NCBI GenBank assembly: GCA_964372465.1
Contig: CAYJRA010000018.1
Span: forward strand, 1 to 16,092
From: JAGVVZ01 sp964372465
GTDB lineage: Archaea > Aenigmatarchaeota > Aenigmatarchaeia > CG10238-14
DNA length: 16,092 nucleotides
Reading direction: 5' to 3'
Shown here: positions 5,614 through 12,746 of the stretch, piece after piece
Position numbering within the stretch: the first letter of the stretch is position 1
How the letters are laid out: every line of letters begins with the position of its first letter
Program-made: the position numbers and the translations under genes
The notes under the pieces: model-generated
Database searches by the model: none
What the model was told of the DNA's origin: nothing
The model's input: only the letters and a program-made list of their open reading frames with translations

Positions 5614-8409
5614 CTATCCCCAGAACTTTTTAGTTCTGATGAAATTTCTTTCAGCTTCTAATAGTGCTCGTAGGAAATCTTTTTCACCAAAGTACATGCC
5701 TCTAAGAATTCTTACTGCCGTTTGTGGTCCGACACCTCTAGTAGCCAAGGCCATAACAGCTTTTTTTCCATAAACAATAACAAGATCAGAAGTTTTATTC
5801 AGTCTATCCCATACTTTTTGTTCTTCAATAGTCAAACTATTTTTCAATTTCTTTTTAACTAAATTTACCAGTTCGTGTCTATGATGAGAAATTACTCCTA
5901 TTAATTTTGCATGACATTTGTCGCATCTAATTATATCTGGTACGTTTTTTATTTTCATAGTAATATACCAGTCACCACAGTTCATACATATCAATTCGAC
6001 TTTCTTACTCATCAATCTCTTTTCAAAAATATCTAAAATTTGTAAATCAGGTTTTTCTGGTCCGACAAGTTCAGATTTTTGCTTTAATCCTATTTTTCCT
6101 AAAGGAGACAGCCCCTTATTAAAAACCAATTTTGTTTGATTTTTTTGAATTTTATCAAGTATTTCTCTCGTTTTAATAATATCCAATTTTTCAGTTTTAA
6201 TTTCTCGTAATGTTTCTTCCCATATTGGAGTATTTGTGTAAATGTCAATAATCTTGTCTATTCGAATTCTACTAAAATCGGCGTCCTTTTTTATAACACC
6301 AAACTTCTTTGCAACATGTAAAAATTTCCATTGGAATAATTTCGTATTAGGAAGTGTTATCTCCATTAACGGTTCAACATTATCAGTTGATGTTTTATAA
6401 ATAACTTCTTTAAAAATGTCTAGATTAATTTTTTGGAATTGTAAAATAATTCTATATGGATCTATTTTCAAACCAACCGAACCGATTCTAGTCGCTAACA
6501 TCGAAGATAGAAATCTACCGAGTGTCTCATTCACAACACTACCAAAACAAGTATGCAATATTAAAACATCCTCATATATTTCAGCAATTATTTGTTTATC
6601 TGTTGGTACGCCATACTTCACTTGCTTATTTATTACATTTATCATGCGTTTTCCAGAATTATTGTCTATAGGATATTTTTGTTTCAATTGTTTCAATATT
6701 TCATGCTTATCAATGCCGTTCTTTAATTCTATTGAAATAAAATTCCTAATAGAACCTACTTCTTGAGCAACCTCAAACGGAACTGGCATCAAATCTCCTT
6801 CCCAGCCAGGAATAGATGCATCTATGTCGCCAGATGGTTCAACATATATTTTTGTTGCTTCAACAGAAACTATATGCCATGGTTCCCCTTTTATTATGAA
6901 AGTTGATCCTTCTATACCATGAATGGCTACAAATTCTTCATCTAACGTACCTACCTTATCATTAGAAATCATGTTAATTACAGAATAATTCTTTGTGTCT
7001 GGTATTGTAGATAAATTTTCAAAATAGTACATCAATCCTTTTTTGGATGATCTGATTGCATCTTCATCCAAGAATAAATATCTCAGTGAATTCATTTGTC
7101 GGCATACTGACACAAACTGGTCCTTAGTCAAATCACGATAAGGATATGCTTTTTTTATTAAATTGTAAGCTTCATTTATAGAAATTTTATATTTATCACG
7201 AGTTATGCCAACTATTTGTTGAGCCAGTACATCTAATGCGTTGTAATGAATTTTCAATGGTTGTAATTTTTCTTGTAGAGCCTGTTTAGCAATTACGACA
7301 GATTCAAACAAATCGTCAATATCAGTTGCTATTATAACACCCTTAGATACTCTGCTATGATCGTGTCCAGATCTTCCTATTCTTTGAATTGCCCTAGCCG
7401 GTTGTCTCGGCGACATATAATGTAGAATAAAATCAATGGATCCTATATCTATACCTAGTTCTAAAGAGGATGTGCATACTATGGTTTTCAATTTTTGATT
7501 TTTAAATTCTTCTTCAACATTTATTCTAACAGATTTACTTAAACTGCTGTGGTGATTAGCTACTGCTAAATTTGGATAAACTTGTTTCAATCTTGAAGTT
7601 AATATTTCTGCAAAATCTCTAGTATTTGTGAAGACCAAAGTAGATACATGCTGATTGATCAACTCGTAAACTTTTCTTAATCGGGCAGCTATGGATAGAC
7701 TAGGAATTGTTTCCAGTAGCTCGTTATCCGACTGGTCTTTTTTAGGGCTTATTACTTCAATTTCCATCTCTTTGGATGATGTGGCTTTTATTATTTTCAT
7801 ACCTCTATTGCCAGAAATGAATTTTGCAATCTCTTTTGGATTTCCTACTGTCGCACTCAATGCTATTAGTTGGAAATCGCCACACAGTTCTCTTAATCTT
7901 TCCAATGCAACTGTTAGCTGTATTCCCCTCTTACTGTCTGCTAATTCATGAACCTCATCTATAACAACCCATTTAACATTTCTTAAATTTTCTTTCATTT
8001 TTTTAGCCGGTAATATTGCTTGAAGAGTTTCTGGTGTCGAAACTAAAAGATCGTCGGGAAAATCTACCTGCTTTTTTCGTTCATAAGCAGATGTGTCGCC
8101 ATGCCTAACTGATATGTCCATTTCTAATTGTTCACTCCACCACAAAAATCGTCTTAGGAGGTCACGGTTCAGAGATTTGAGCGGAGTTAAATATAGTATA
8201 CTAATTGGTTTTGGTTTATCTCTTAACCACATATCAAATATTGGCAACATAACACTCTCCGTTTTGCCGAGTCCGGTTTGAGCAATCAGAAGAACGTTAT
8301 TTCCTTCAAGTATAGGCTTCATTGCTAATCGTTGAGGTACTGTGGGCTTTTCAAACCCACTTTTCTTAATGGTATCTTTTATTTTTTGTGAAAATATTTC
8401 AAAGGACAT
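5614..8409 (-). CDS. lhr: Lhr-family superfamily 2 helicase with C-terminal zinc-binding motif
   Basis: An ATP-dependent helicase of the Lhr/Ski2-like group; archaeal members act on DNA repair intermediates or structured RNA. Numbering from the ATG at 8409 (931 residues): Q motif PTVPQRLA (22-29), Walker A AQTGLGKT (43-50), DEVH box (151-154), and SAT (185-187). The second RecA domain carries FTNTRDFAEIL, SSLELGIDIGSIDF and the arginine-rich motif QRIGRSGHD. A winged-helix and Lhr-core region follows. Near the C-terminus are CMNC (808-811) and CDKC (829-832), probably one zinc site, then GVGPQTAVRIL and an ARG-rich tail. The length and zinc motif suit archaeal Lhr paralogues rather than the long bacterial Lhr. 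GTG at 8418 is possible, but its bases overlap the likely ribosome-binding GTGAT, so ATG at 8409 is preferred. Confidence 0.92.
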   Translation of the reverse strand: MSFEIFSQKIKDTIKKSGFEKPTVPQRLAMKPILEGNNVLLIAQTGLGKTESVMLPIFDMWLRDKPKPISILYLTPLKSLNRDLLRRFLWWSEQLEMDISVRHGDTSAYERKKQVDFPDDLLVSTPETLQAILPAKKMKENLRNVKWVVIDEVHELADSKRGIQLTVALERLRELCGDFQLIALSATVGNPKEIAKFISGNRGMKIIKATSSKEMEIEVISPKKDQSDNELLETIPSLSIAARLRKVYELINQHVSTLVFTNTRDFAEILTSRLKQVYPNLAVANHHSSLSKSVRINVEEEFKNQKLKTIVCTSSLELGIDIGSIDFILHYMSPRQPARAIQRIGRSGHDHSRVSKGVIIATDIDDLFESVVIAKQALQEKLQPLKIHYNALDVLAQQIVGITRDKYKISINEAYNLIKKAYPYRDLTKDQFVSVCRQMNSLRYLFLDEDAIRSSKKGLMYYFENLSTIPDTKNYSVINMISNDKVGTLDEEFVAIHGIEGSTFIIKGEPWHIVSVEATKIYVEPSGDIDASIPGWEGDLMPVPFEVAQEVGSIRNFISIELKNGIDKHEILKQLKQKYPIDNNSGKRMINVINKQVKYGVPTDKQIIAEIYEDVLILHTCFGSVVNETLGRFLSSMLATRIGSVGLKIDPYRIILQFQKINLDIFKEVIYKTSTDNVEPLMEITLPNTKLFQWKFLHVAKKFGVIKKDADFSRIRIDKIIDIYTNTPIWEETLREIKTEKLDIIKTREILDKIQKNQTKLVFNKGLSPLGKIGLKQKSELVGPEKPDLQILDIFEKRLMSKKVELICMNCGDWYITMKIKNVPDIIRCDKCHAKLIGVISHHRHELVNLVKKKLKNSLTIEEQKVWDRLNKTSDLVIVYGKKAVMALATRGVGPQTAVRILRGMYFGEKDFLRALLEAERNFIRTKKFWG

Positions 8410-8442
8410 AGGTATCACTAAACAAGAGAGGAATAATATTAT

Positions 8443-8458
8443 ATGTCTTATAAGACAT
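8443..8458. promoter_or_regulatory. perfect 16-bp palindrome overlapping the probable lhr TATA box
   Basis: ATGTCTTATAAGACAT reads identically on both strands. Its centre CTTATAAG is a good TATA-like box about 41 bases upstream of the preferred lhr ATG, which would place the transcript start near 8424 on the minus strand. Symmetric arms flanking the TATA box would suit a dimeric repressor that competes with TBP. The TATA core is itself symmetric, so only the outer arms carry independent evidence. Confidence 0.45.
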
Positions 8459-8521
8459 CATCATTAATCAAAGACAAAAGAAAAGCGTAATTGAGATATA
8501 AAAGGTTTTCCAATAAACAAC

Positions 8522-9448
8522 TTATGTGAATCTCAAAAAATTTGTAATATATTCTGAAACTTTTTCTGGGTCTGATTCTTGTATATAGTGTGTACCACCA
8601 CGAATTTTAATTACTTCTTTTACTGTAGGTATCAAATTCAAAAACATCTTGCCACTCATATTTGGTGGAAATACGAAATCATCTTCGCCGAAAATTAACA
8701 ACGTCGGTTTATTCCAAGTTCTGAGAAAGATGCGTGTTTCTTCCATTTCTTTAGATCCTGGGGAATCTGAAGATGCCGGTATCATTAGCGGAAATCTTCT
8801 AGCGCTTCCCCTAGAAGCTATATCTGGAAAAGGTGCAGAATATGCCATCATTTCTTCTTCGCTCAATGTTTTACCATGACCTTTAGCAGATTTCATGAAT
8901 GTTCCCATATCTAGGGCACCATTTATTCTCTCTTGAGAACGCTCTCGCCACAACATTAGTTTGGGAGAATTTACGTCAGGAAGACCACTAAAAAGATCTG
9001 TGTTCATAATAACTAGTTTATCAAATCTATCTGGATATAGATTGACTAAACGAAGACCTAGTGGTCCTCCCCAGTCTTGACAAACTAAAGTGATGTGTTT
9101 TAAATCAAGTTTTTTTACTACAAATTGCTCTAGATTTGAATAATGTTGATCAAAAGTATAACGTTCTTCATCCTTGTACTTATCACTTTTTCCAAATCCT
9201 ATATGATCAGGCACAACAGCTCTAAAACCTGCTTTGACAATGGGTGGAATTATATGTCTATATAGATAACTCCAAGTAGGTTCACCATGAATCATTAATA
9301 TGGGATTTCCATTTCCTTCATCCACGTAATGCATTCTCATATCATTCACAAAAACATAATGAGGAACAAAGGGATAATCAATTAAATTTTCGAATCTTTC
9401 TTCTGGCACTCTCAAGGCATTTGCCGATAAAAAATCTGCTGAAACCAT
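8522..9448 (-). CDS. haloalkane dehalogenase, subfamily I-like alpha/beta hydrolase
   Basis: This 308-residue alpha/beta hydrolase probably hydrolyses a carbon-halogen bond to give an alcohol and halide, although the natural substrate is unknown. The nucleophile is D125 in the elbow VCQDWGG, with W126 next to it as a halide ligand. The HGEPTWSYLYR loop is at 54-64. The cap has W168 in LMLWRER, the position of the second halide-binding tryptophan in DhlA. SAPFPD (204-209) is also DhlA-like. The acid is D256 or D257 in FGEDDFVFPP, and the histidine is H287 in GGTHYIQE. This set fits subfamily I rather than II. The protein has no signal peptide. A TATA-like box centred about 25 bases before the ATG suggests a leaderless transcript. 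Epoxide hydrolase is excluded by absence of its usual cap tyrosine context and by the DWGG-W168 pair. Such enzymes are mainly bacterial, so transfer is likely. Confidence 0.87.
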   Translation of the reverse strand: MVSADFLSANALRVPEERFENLIDYPFVPHYVFVNDMRMHYVDEGNGNPILMIHGEPTWSYLYRHIIPPIVKAGFRAVVPDHIGFGKSDKYKDEERYTFDQHYSNLEQFVVKKLDLKHITLVCQDWGGPLGLRLVNLYPDRFDKLVIMNTDLFSGLPDVNSPKLMLWRERSQERINGALDMGTFMKSAKGHGKTLSEEEMMAYSAPFPDIASRGSARRFPLMIPASSDSPGSKEMEETRIFLRTWNKPTLLIFGEDDFVFPPNMSGKMFLNLIPTVKEVIKIRGGTHYIQESDPEKVSEYITNFLRFT

Positions 9449-9468
9449 AAAAATCAGTTTTTTTCTAC

Positions 9469-9477
9469 ATTTAAAAG
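9469..9477 (-). promoter_or_regulatory. TATA-like box for the dehalogenase gene
   Basis: The minus strand reads CTTTTAAAT, centred 25 bases before the ATG at 9448, matching leaderless archaeal promoters. Confidence 0.55.
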
Positions 9478-9493
9478 TGTTTTGATTGTATTT

Positions 9494-9545
9494 AGTGAAA
9501 GCGTTTACTTAACATAACGAATCAAGTAAAACCAGTTAATTCACT
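9494..9545. repeat. nested short inverted repeats in the intergenic region
   Basis: AGTGAA (9494-9499) pairs with TTCACT (9540-9545), and inside it TTTACTT (9504-9510) pairs with AAGTAAA (9524-9530). A further copy, AGTAAACG at 9571-9578, is the inverse of CGTTTACT at 9502-9509. The stems are short and AT-rich and may be chance. They lie after the NFACT gene stop and before the dehalogenase promoter on the minus strand, so a processing or termination role is possible. Confidence 0.25.
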
Positions 9546-9595
9546 CAACAATCGCTATCTAAAAATCTGAAGTAAACGGTTTCGTATTTAGTAGT

Positions 9596-11302
9596 CTAAA
9601 AATCAATAAACCTAACAATCCTGCACATACTATAAGGTATTTCCTTCTTAACCTTATCAAACATATTTTCAAATCTTTTTTTCAGAACTTCGTTATAATT
9701 TTCGTTTCCTGGAACAATTAAAACATAATTTTTTGTTTGCTTTTTTATAGCAGATTCGGGACCATAAATCACTTTATCATCCTTTATTCCAATAGCGATT
9801 TTAAGTTCAACCCTCCTGATCCAGCCTCTCTCTCCATATATCATAAACGAACCCGTGGGCAGACCGCCTTCTTTTTTCACTTGAACAGGTTTTATATAAT
9901 AAACATCTGCGGCTTGTATTCCAATTTTCCATGCTTTAGAATACGATGCACAGAATTGTGCAACTTCAGAAATTGTTTTTTCTGGAATATTCAATTTTTC
10001 TGGATTTTTTATCAAAACAAATGGGGAGCCAGTGATGTCAGTATGAAAGACCAAGTCATTTTCTTTCATATGTTTTCTTATCAATTGTTCGTTGCTTTTA
10101 GCGTCTTTTCCGCCAATAATTAAAAAATTATCAGATGAGATAAACCATCTGAAATTTTCATACCATTGTTTTTGGTCTATTGGCTTTTGTTCATTTATGA
10201 TAGGTTTTATAGATATATTGACATCTAACTCTTCTATTGCTTTATTAACTCCTGTTATTTTTTTCTTTATTTTTTTAATTTCAGAATAATATTTTTGTAT
10301 ATTCTCATTTATTGTATATCTGAAATCAACTGGTATATCGTTAATAACGATTATTGATTTTTTAGGGACAAATTCTAGATTTAATTTTTTGGCAATTTCT
10401 TCATGTTTTTCTTTATTATCCTTTAATTTCCAGAATTTTGTAAGTATATCATAAAAATAATCTACTTTCTCATTCATACCGTCAATATATGTTTGATATT
10501 TTTCCCTCTCTTCTTTTAACTCATGAAACTTCTCCAGTTGTTTACTTTTTATACCAAAATATTTTTGTCTTCTTTCATCGTATGGCTTGTTTCTAATTAA
10601 CTCCAAGTCCTTTTCATATTCATCTCTAATAGCTTCATTTAAATTAGAAAGATCCCTAAACCAGGAATCTATATTATTCAAAAATTCATAGAACTCTGGG
10701 ATACGATCAGAAATTTTTTCATTTTTATCTATCATCAGTTTTCTGCATATATCTTCAGTAATATCATTGCCAAAACCAAAATCTTTAGTTAATACCAAAG
10801 AAAATTCTTTGTTTTGTAAATGATTTACAAGTTGCTCTAATGACATTTTGAATGGGTTGAAATATGACGGCGGATATACGTATTCTAAATTTGGCTTTAT
10901 CGTCCTGTGTCTCCATGATCTCATGCTGAAAGCTATAATTATTTTTTTATTCGGCTTCTGGGTTAAAATAAAGTTTCCATCGCCAAAAAACTCGACTATT
11001 AGAATATGATTAGTCGTTTCAATTTCTATTATTCTGTCGAATTCATGTTGCCTTACATCTATTATTTTTGAACCAATCAAATGTTTTCTTGTTTGTTTCC
11101 CAAGTTCAGATAATTCAGTTGATTCATAGTTTTTTTCTGAAATAAAAAATCCGAATTTAGGCAATATAATCAGAAAGTTTTTCTGATTTTTAATATGCAA
11201 ATCAAATAAAAAACCGTTATGTATTTCCTTAATCTTCTGAATTTTCGAGTTCAGTAGTTTCTTCATCTTTTTTATTTGAAATTTCACTCCCAGACTGTTC
11301 AT
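9596..11302 (-). CDS. rqcH: NFACT-family ribosome quality control protein (Rqc2/NEMF/RqcH-like)
   Basis: Members bind obstructed large ribosomal subunits with peptidyl-tRNA; RqcH and Rqc2 also add C-terminal tails to the stalled chain. Numbering from the ATG at 11302 (568 residues): the NFACT-N domain covers about 1-200, with QHEFDRIIEIE containing the conserved Asp-Arg pair (D89, R90) and VYPP near 142-145. A helix-hairpin-helix-like GFGNDITEDIC follows at about 176-186. The middle, about 245-360, is strongly charged and probably coiled coil. The NFACT-R domain, about 381-505, includes WFISSDNFLIIGGKDAK, FHTDITGSPFV, ADVYYIKPVQV and GSFMIYGERGW, in archaeal/eukaryotic wording. A TTG at 11311 is possible, but ATG at 11302 agrees with the family start (SLGVKFQIKKM). 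The first 74 bases overlap the end of scpB in another frame, and no ribosome binding motif is obvious. Confidence 0.92.
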   Translation of the reverse strand: MNSLGVKFQIKKMKKLLNSKIQKIKEIHNGFLFDLHIKNQKNFLIILPKFGFFISEKNYESTELSELGKQTRKHLIGSKIIDVRQHEFDRIIEIETTNHILIVEFFGDGNFILTQKPNKKIIIAFSMRSWRHRTIKPNLEYVYPPSYFNPFKMSLEQLVNHLQNKEFSLVLTKDFGFGNDITEDICRKLMIDKNEKISDRIPEFYEFLNNIDSWFRDLSNLNEAIRDEYEKDLELIRNKPYDERRQKYFGIKSKQLEKFHELKEEREKYQTYIDGMNEKVDYFYDILTKFWKLKDNKEKHEEIAKKLNLEFVPKKSIIVINDIPVDFRYTINENIQKYYSEIKKIKKKITGVNKAIEELDVNISIKPIINEQKPIDQKQWYENFRWFISSDNFLIIGGKDAKSNEQLIRKHMKENDLVFHTDITGSPFVLIKNPEKLNIPEKTISEVAQFCASYSKAWKIGIQAADVYYIKPVQVKKEGGLPTGSFMIYGERGWIRRVELKIAIGIKDDKVIYGPESAIKKQTKNYVLIVPGNENYNEVLKKRFENMFDKVKKEIPYSMCRIVRFIDF

Positions 11303-11804
11303 TTGTTTCAATACTAACCACTTCTTTCAATAATTGTTTAATTTCATTTATGCTTTTACCAAAATATTTTTCAAACTCAACCGTGGTCGACACTAATCTC
11401 GTTCTACCAGATTTTTCTGTTTTTAATAAACCTCTTTTTTCAAGATTTTTTATATAATCATAAGCTTTGTTTCCCTGAACTTTAATAATATATGACTGTG
11501 GAACTGGTTCTTTTAAAGCAACTACTCCCAAAGTTCGTAACATACCATCAGACAAATCCGAATGCGGTGTTAAAGAAGATACTGTGGATAGAAACTTATT
11601 TTTCACTCTTAGTTGATAGTTTTCACCCATGTAAACTAATTCAAATCCTCTGTTGTCATTATCTAGATCGTTTTTTATTTCATCCAAGATTTTTACTATT
11701 CTTTCATCAGATTTTATACCGGAAATTTTAGAGAGTTGTTTAATTGTTAAAGGTTCTGCTGTCATAAATAATGCTGCTTCGATTAAAGCTCTTTTTTCAT
11801 CCAT
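11229..11804 (-). CDS. scpB: ScpB, segregation and condensation protein B
   Basis: ScpB is a kleisin-associated winged-helix protein that works with ScpA and SMC in chromosome compaction and segregation. This 191-residue protein has the family's N-terminal MDEKRALIEAALFMTAEPLT and two winged-helix domains, at about 5-80 and 85-160. The second includes LSDGMLRTLGVVALKEPVPQS and KNLEKRGLLKTEKSGRTR. The last 30 residues are low-complexity and acidic (TNEQSGSEISNKKDEETTEL). They are encoded by the stretch that overlaps the NFACT gene, so this tail may have grown by read-in over the neighbour's start. No scpA or smc gene is in the window. It is divergently arranged with the Nudix gene, 76 bases apart, and a shared AT-rich control region lies between. 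Confidence 0.93.
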   Translation of the reverse strand: MDEKRALIEAALFMTAEPLTIKQLSKISGIKSDERIVKILDEIKNDLDNDNRGFELVYMGENYQLRVKNKFLSTVSSLTPHSDLSDGMLRTLGVVALKEPVPQSYIIKVQGNKAYDYIKNLEKRGLLKTEKSGRTRLVSTTVEFEKYFGKSINEIKQLLKEVVSIETNEQSGSEISNKKDEETTELENSED

Positions 11805-11852
11805 ACTATCATTTTATTATTAATATTTAGATAGATAAGAAATTGTGTTAAG

Positions 11853-11862
11853 ATAAATAAAT
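11853..11862 (+). promoter_or_regulatory. TATA-like box for the Nudix gene
   Basis: ATAAATAAAT is centred about 24 bases before the ATG at 11881; no Shine-Dalgarno motif is seen, fitting a leaderless transcript. Confidence 0.45.
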
Positions 11863-11880
11863 TTAACTATAAGATATTTT

Positions 11881-12378
11881 ATGGCTAATAGAAACATTTC
11901 TGTAACATTAGAGTGTTTTATTAAAAGGGGAAATAAATATCTGATGTTACACAGGAATCCTAGTAAAAAAATTATGCCGAACGTCTGGATGGCACCAGGC
12001 GGTCATAGAGAGTTTAATGAGGGTCTTTTTGAATGTGCTAAAAGAGAAATATTAGAAGAGACTGGACTTAAAATAAAAAATATTCATATAAAAGCGGCTG
12101 GTTGCGCTCATCTAAAAGACCTAAATAAAGAAATTTTCTTCCATTTGTTAAAGGCGGACTACGCAGAAGGTGAATTAAAAGAGAATATGAACGATGGTAA
12201 ACTCGCATGGCTTACTCCTGAAGAAATTCTAAATTTAGATAATTTATTATCAGAACTTCGTGAAATTTTACCTTGTATATTCAGCGAAGAGAAGAAAATT
12301 ATTTCTTACAAAGCTGTATATGAAAAAGGGAACAAAATGATTCAATTTGAGATTGAAAACTCTGATGGAGAATTTTAG
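11881..12378 (+). CDS. Nudix hydrolase
   Basis: A 165-residue Nudix protein, expected to hydrolyse a nucleoside diphosphate linked to another group. The Nudix box is perfect: G41-x5-E47-x7-R55-E56-I57-L58-E59-E60-T61-G62-L63, the signature GX5EX7REUXEEXGU, and its glutamates would bind magnesium. The preceding NVWMAPGGHREF is typical of MutT-like and 8-oxo-dGTP or dGTP pyrophosphatase members. The segment after the box (GCAHLKDLNKEIFFHLLKA, KLAWLTPEEILNLD) also fits. The specific substrate cannot be assigned. The C-terminal 30 residues beyond the fold are not distinctive. The gene is divergent from scpB. A new promoter-like box (12391-12400) follows its end, so the HAD-like fragment and serS need not be cotranscribed with it. 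Confidence 0.92.
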   Translation: MANRNISVTLECFIKRGNKYLMLHRNPSKKIMPNVWMAPGGHREFNEGLFECAKREILEETGLKIKNIHIKAAGCAHLKDLNKEIFFHLLKADYAEGELKENMNDGKLAWLTPEEILNLDNLLSELREILPCIFSEEKKIISYKAVYEKGNKMIQFEIENSDGEF

Positions 12379-12390
12379 ATCTTTACCAAA

Positions 12391-12400
12391 CATTTAAATA
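12391..12400 (+). promoter_or_regulatory. TATA-like box upstream of the HAD fragment and serS
   Basis: CATTTAAATA lies just after the Nudix stop and would start a transcript near 12420. A GTGAATGTGATG run follows at 12424-12435 but opens only a ten-codon frame that stops at 12451-12453. Confidence 0.4.
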
Positions 12401-12461
12401 TATTACTAACGAAAAATTATCAAGTGAATGTGATGCCGTACCAATCCGAGTAGTTAAAAAT

Positions 12462-12746
12462 TTGTGTCATTTTCTATTAGTTTTAATTCTAAAATGTGTG
12501 AACTCTGAAAGAATGATACCGCTTGAAGATGAGTCGATTATAATAAACAAACTGAAAAACAAGCACAAATTTGACAGAGTTATATTTATTTGGGATGAGA
12601 TTAATGACGTAAATTCAGCAAGAATAGCGGATCTATCAATCGGGTTTAACCCTGAGCCTATTATTGAAAACGAAGTGGATCACGTCATAAGAGAAGAAAA
12701 TTTAAAGTTGGTCTTAGAACATATAAAGAGGTGTAACAATGTTTGA
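12462..12746 (+). CDS. HAD-superfamily C-terminal fragment, SerB-like
   Basis: A short frame (94 residues from TTG 12462, 78 from ATG 12513) that resembles only the C-terminal half of a HAD phosphatase of the phosphoserine-phosphatase type. The similar segments are PLEDESIIINKLK, then DEINDVNSARIADLSIGFNPEP in place of motif IV (usually DGxND), then NEVDHVIREENLKLVLEHI. The motif I nucleophile DxDG(T/S) is absent, and the motif III lysine appears replaced by E in PLEDES, so hydrolase activity is unlikely. The frame is open back to 12366 without an ATG, so the N-terminal half is not simply frameshifted nearby. It overlaps serS by eight bases, which suggests translational coupling. It may be a remnant, a trimmed regulator, or a pseudogene. 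Confidence 0.5.
   Translation: MCHFLLVLILKCVNSERMIPLEDESIIINKLKNKHKFDRVIFIWDEINDVNSARIADLSIGFNPEPIIENEVDHVIREENLKLVLEHIKRCNNV
12727..12733 (+). promoter_or_regulatory. ribosome binding site for serS
   Basis: AGAGGTG lies five bases before the ATG at 12739, inside the end of the upstream HAD-like frame. Confidence 0.6.

Noticed and set aside
8443..8458. The 16-bp palindrome as a Rho-independent-type terminator for the dehalogenase gene
   Set aside because: It is loopless, AT-rich and not followed by a T tract on the minus strand, and its core sits at promoter distance from lhr.
9737..10123. Plus-strand open frame of 128 codons opposite the NFACT gene
   Set aside because: The translation is rich in F, N and C without structure and sits opposite the conserved NFACT-R domain; it is a shadow.
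12424..12453. Ten-codon frame GTG...TAG upstream of the HAD-like fragment, considered as a leader peptide or the missing N-terminus
   Set aside because: It encodes no serine run or HAD motif I and stops at once. A frameshift from it into the HAD frame gives no recognisable nucleophile region.
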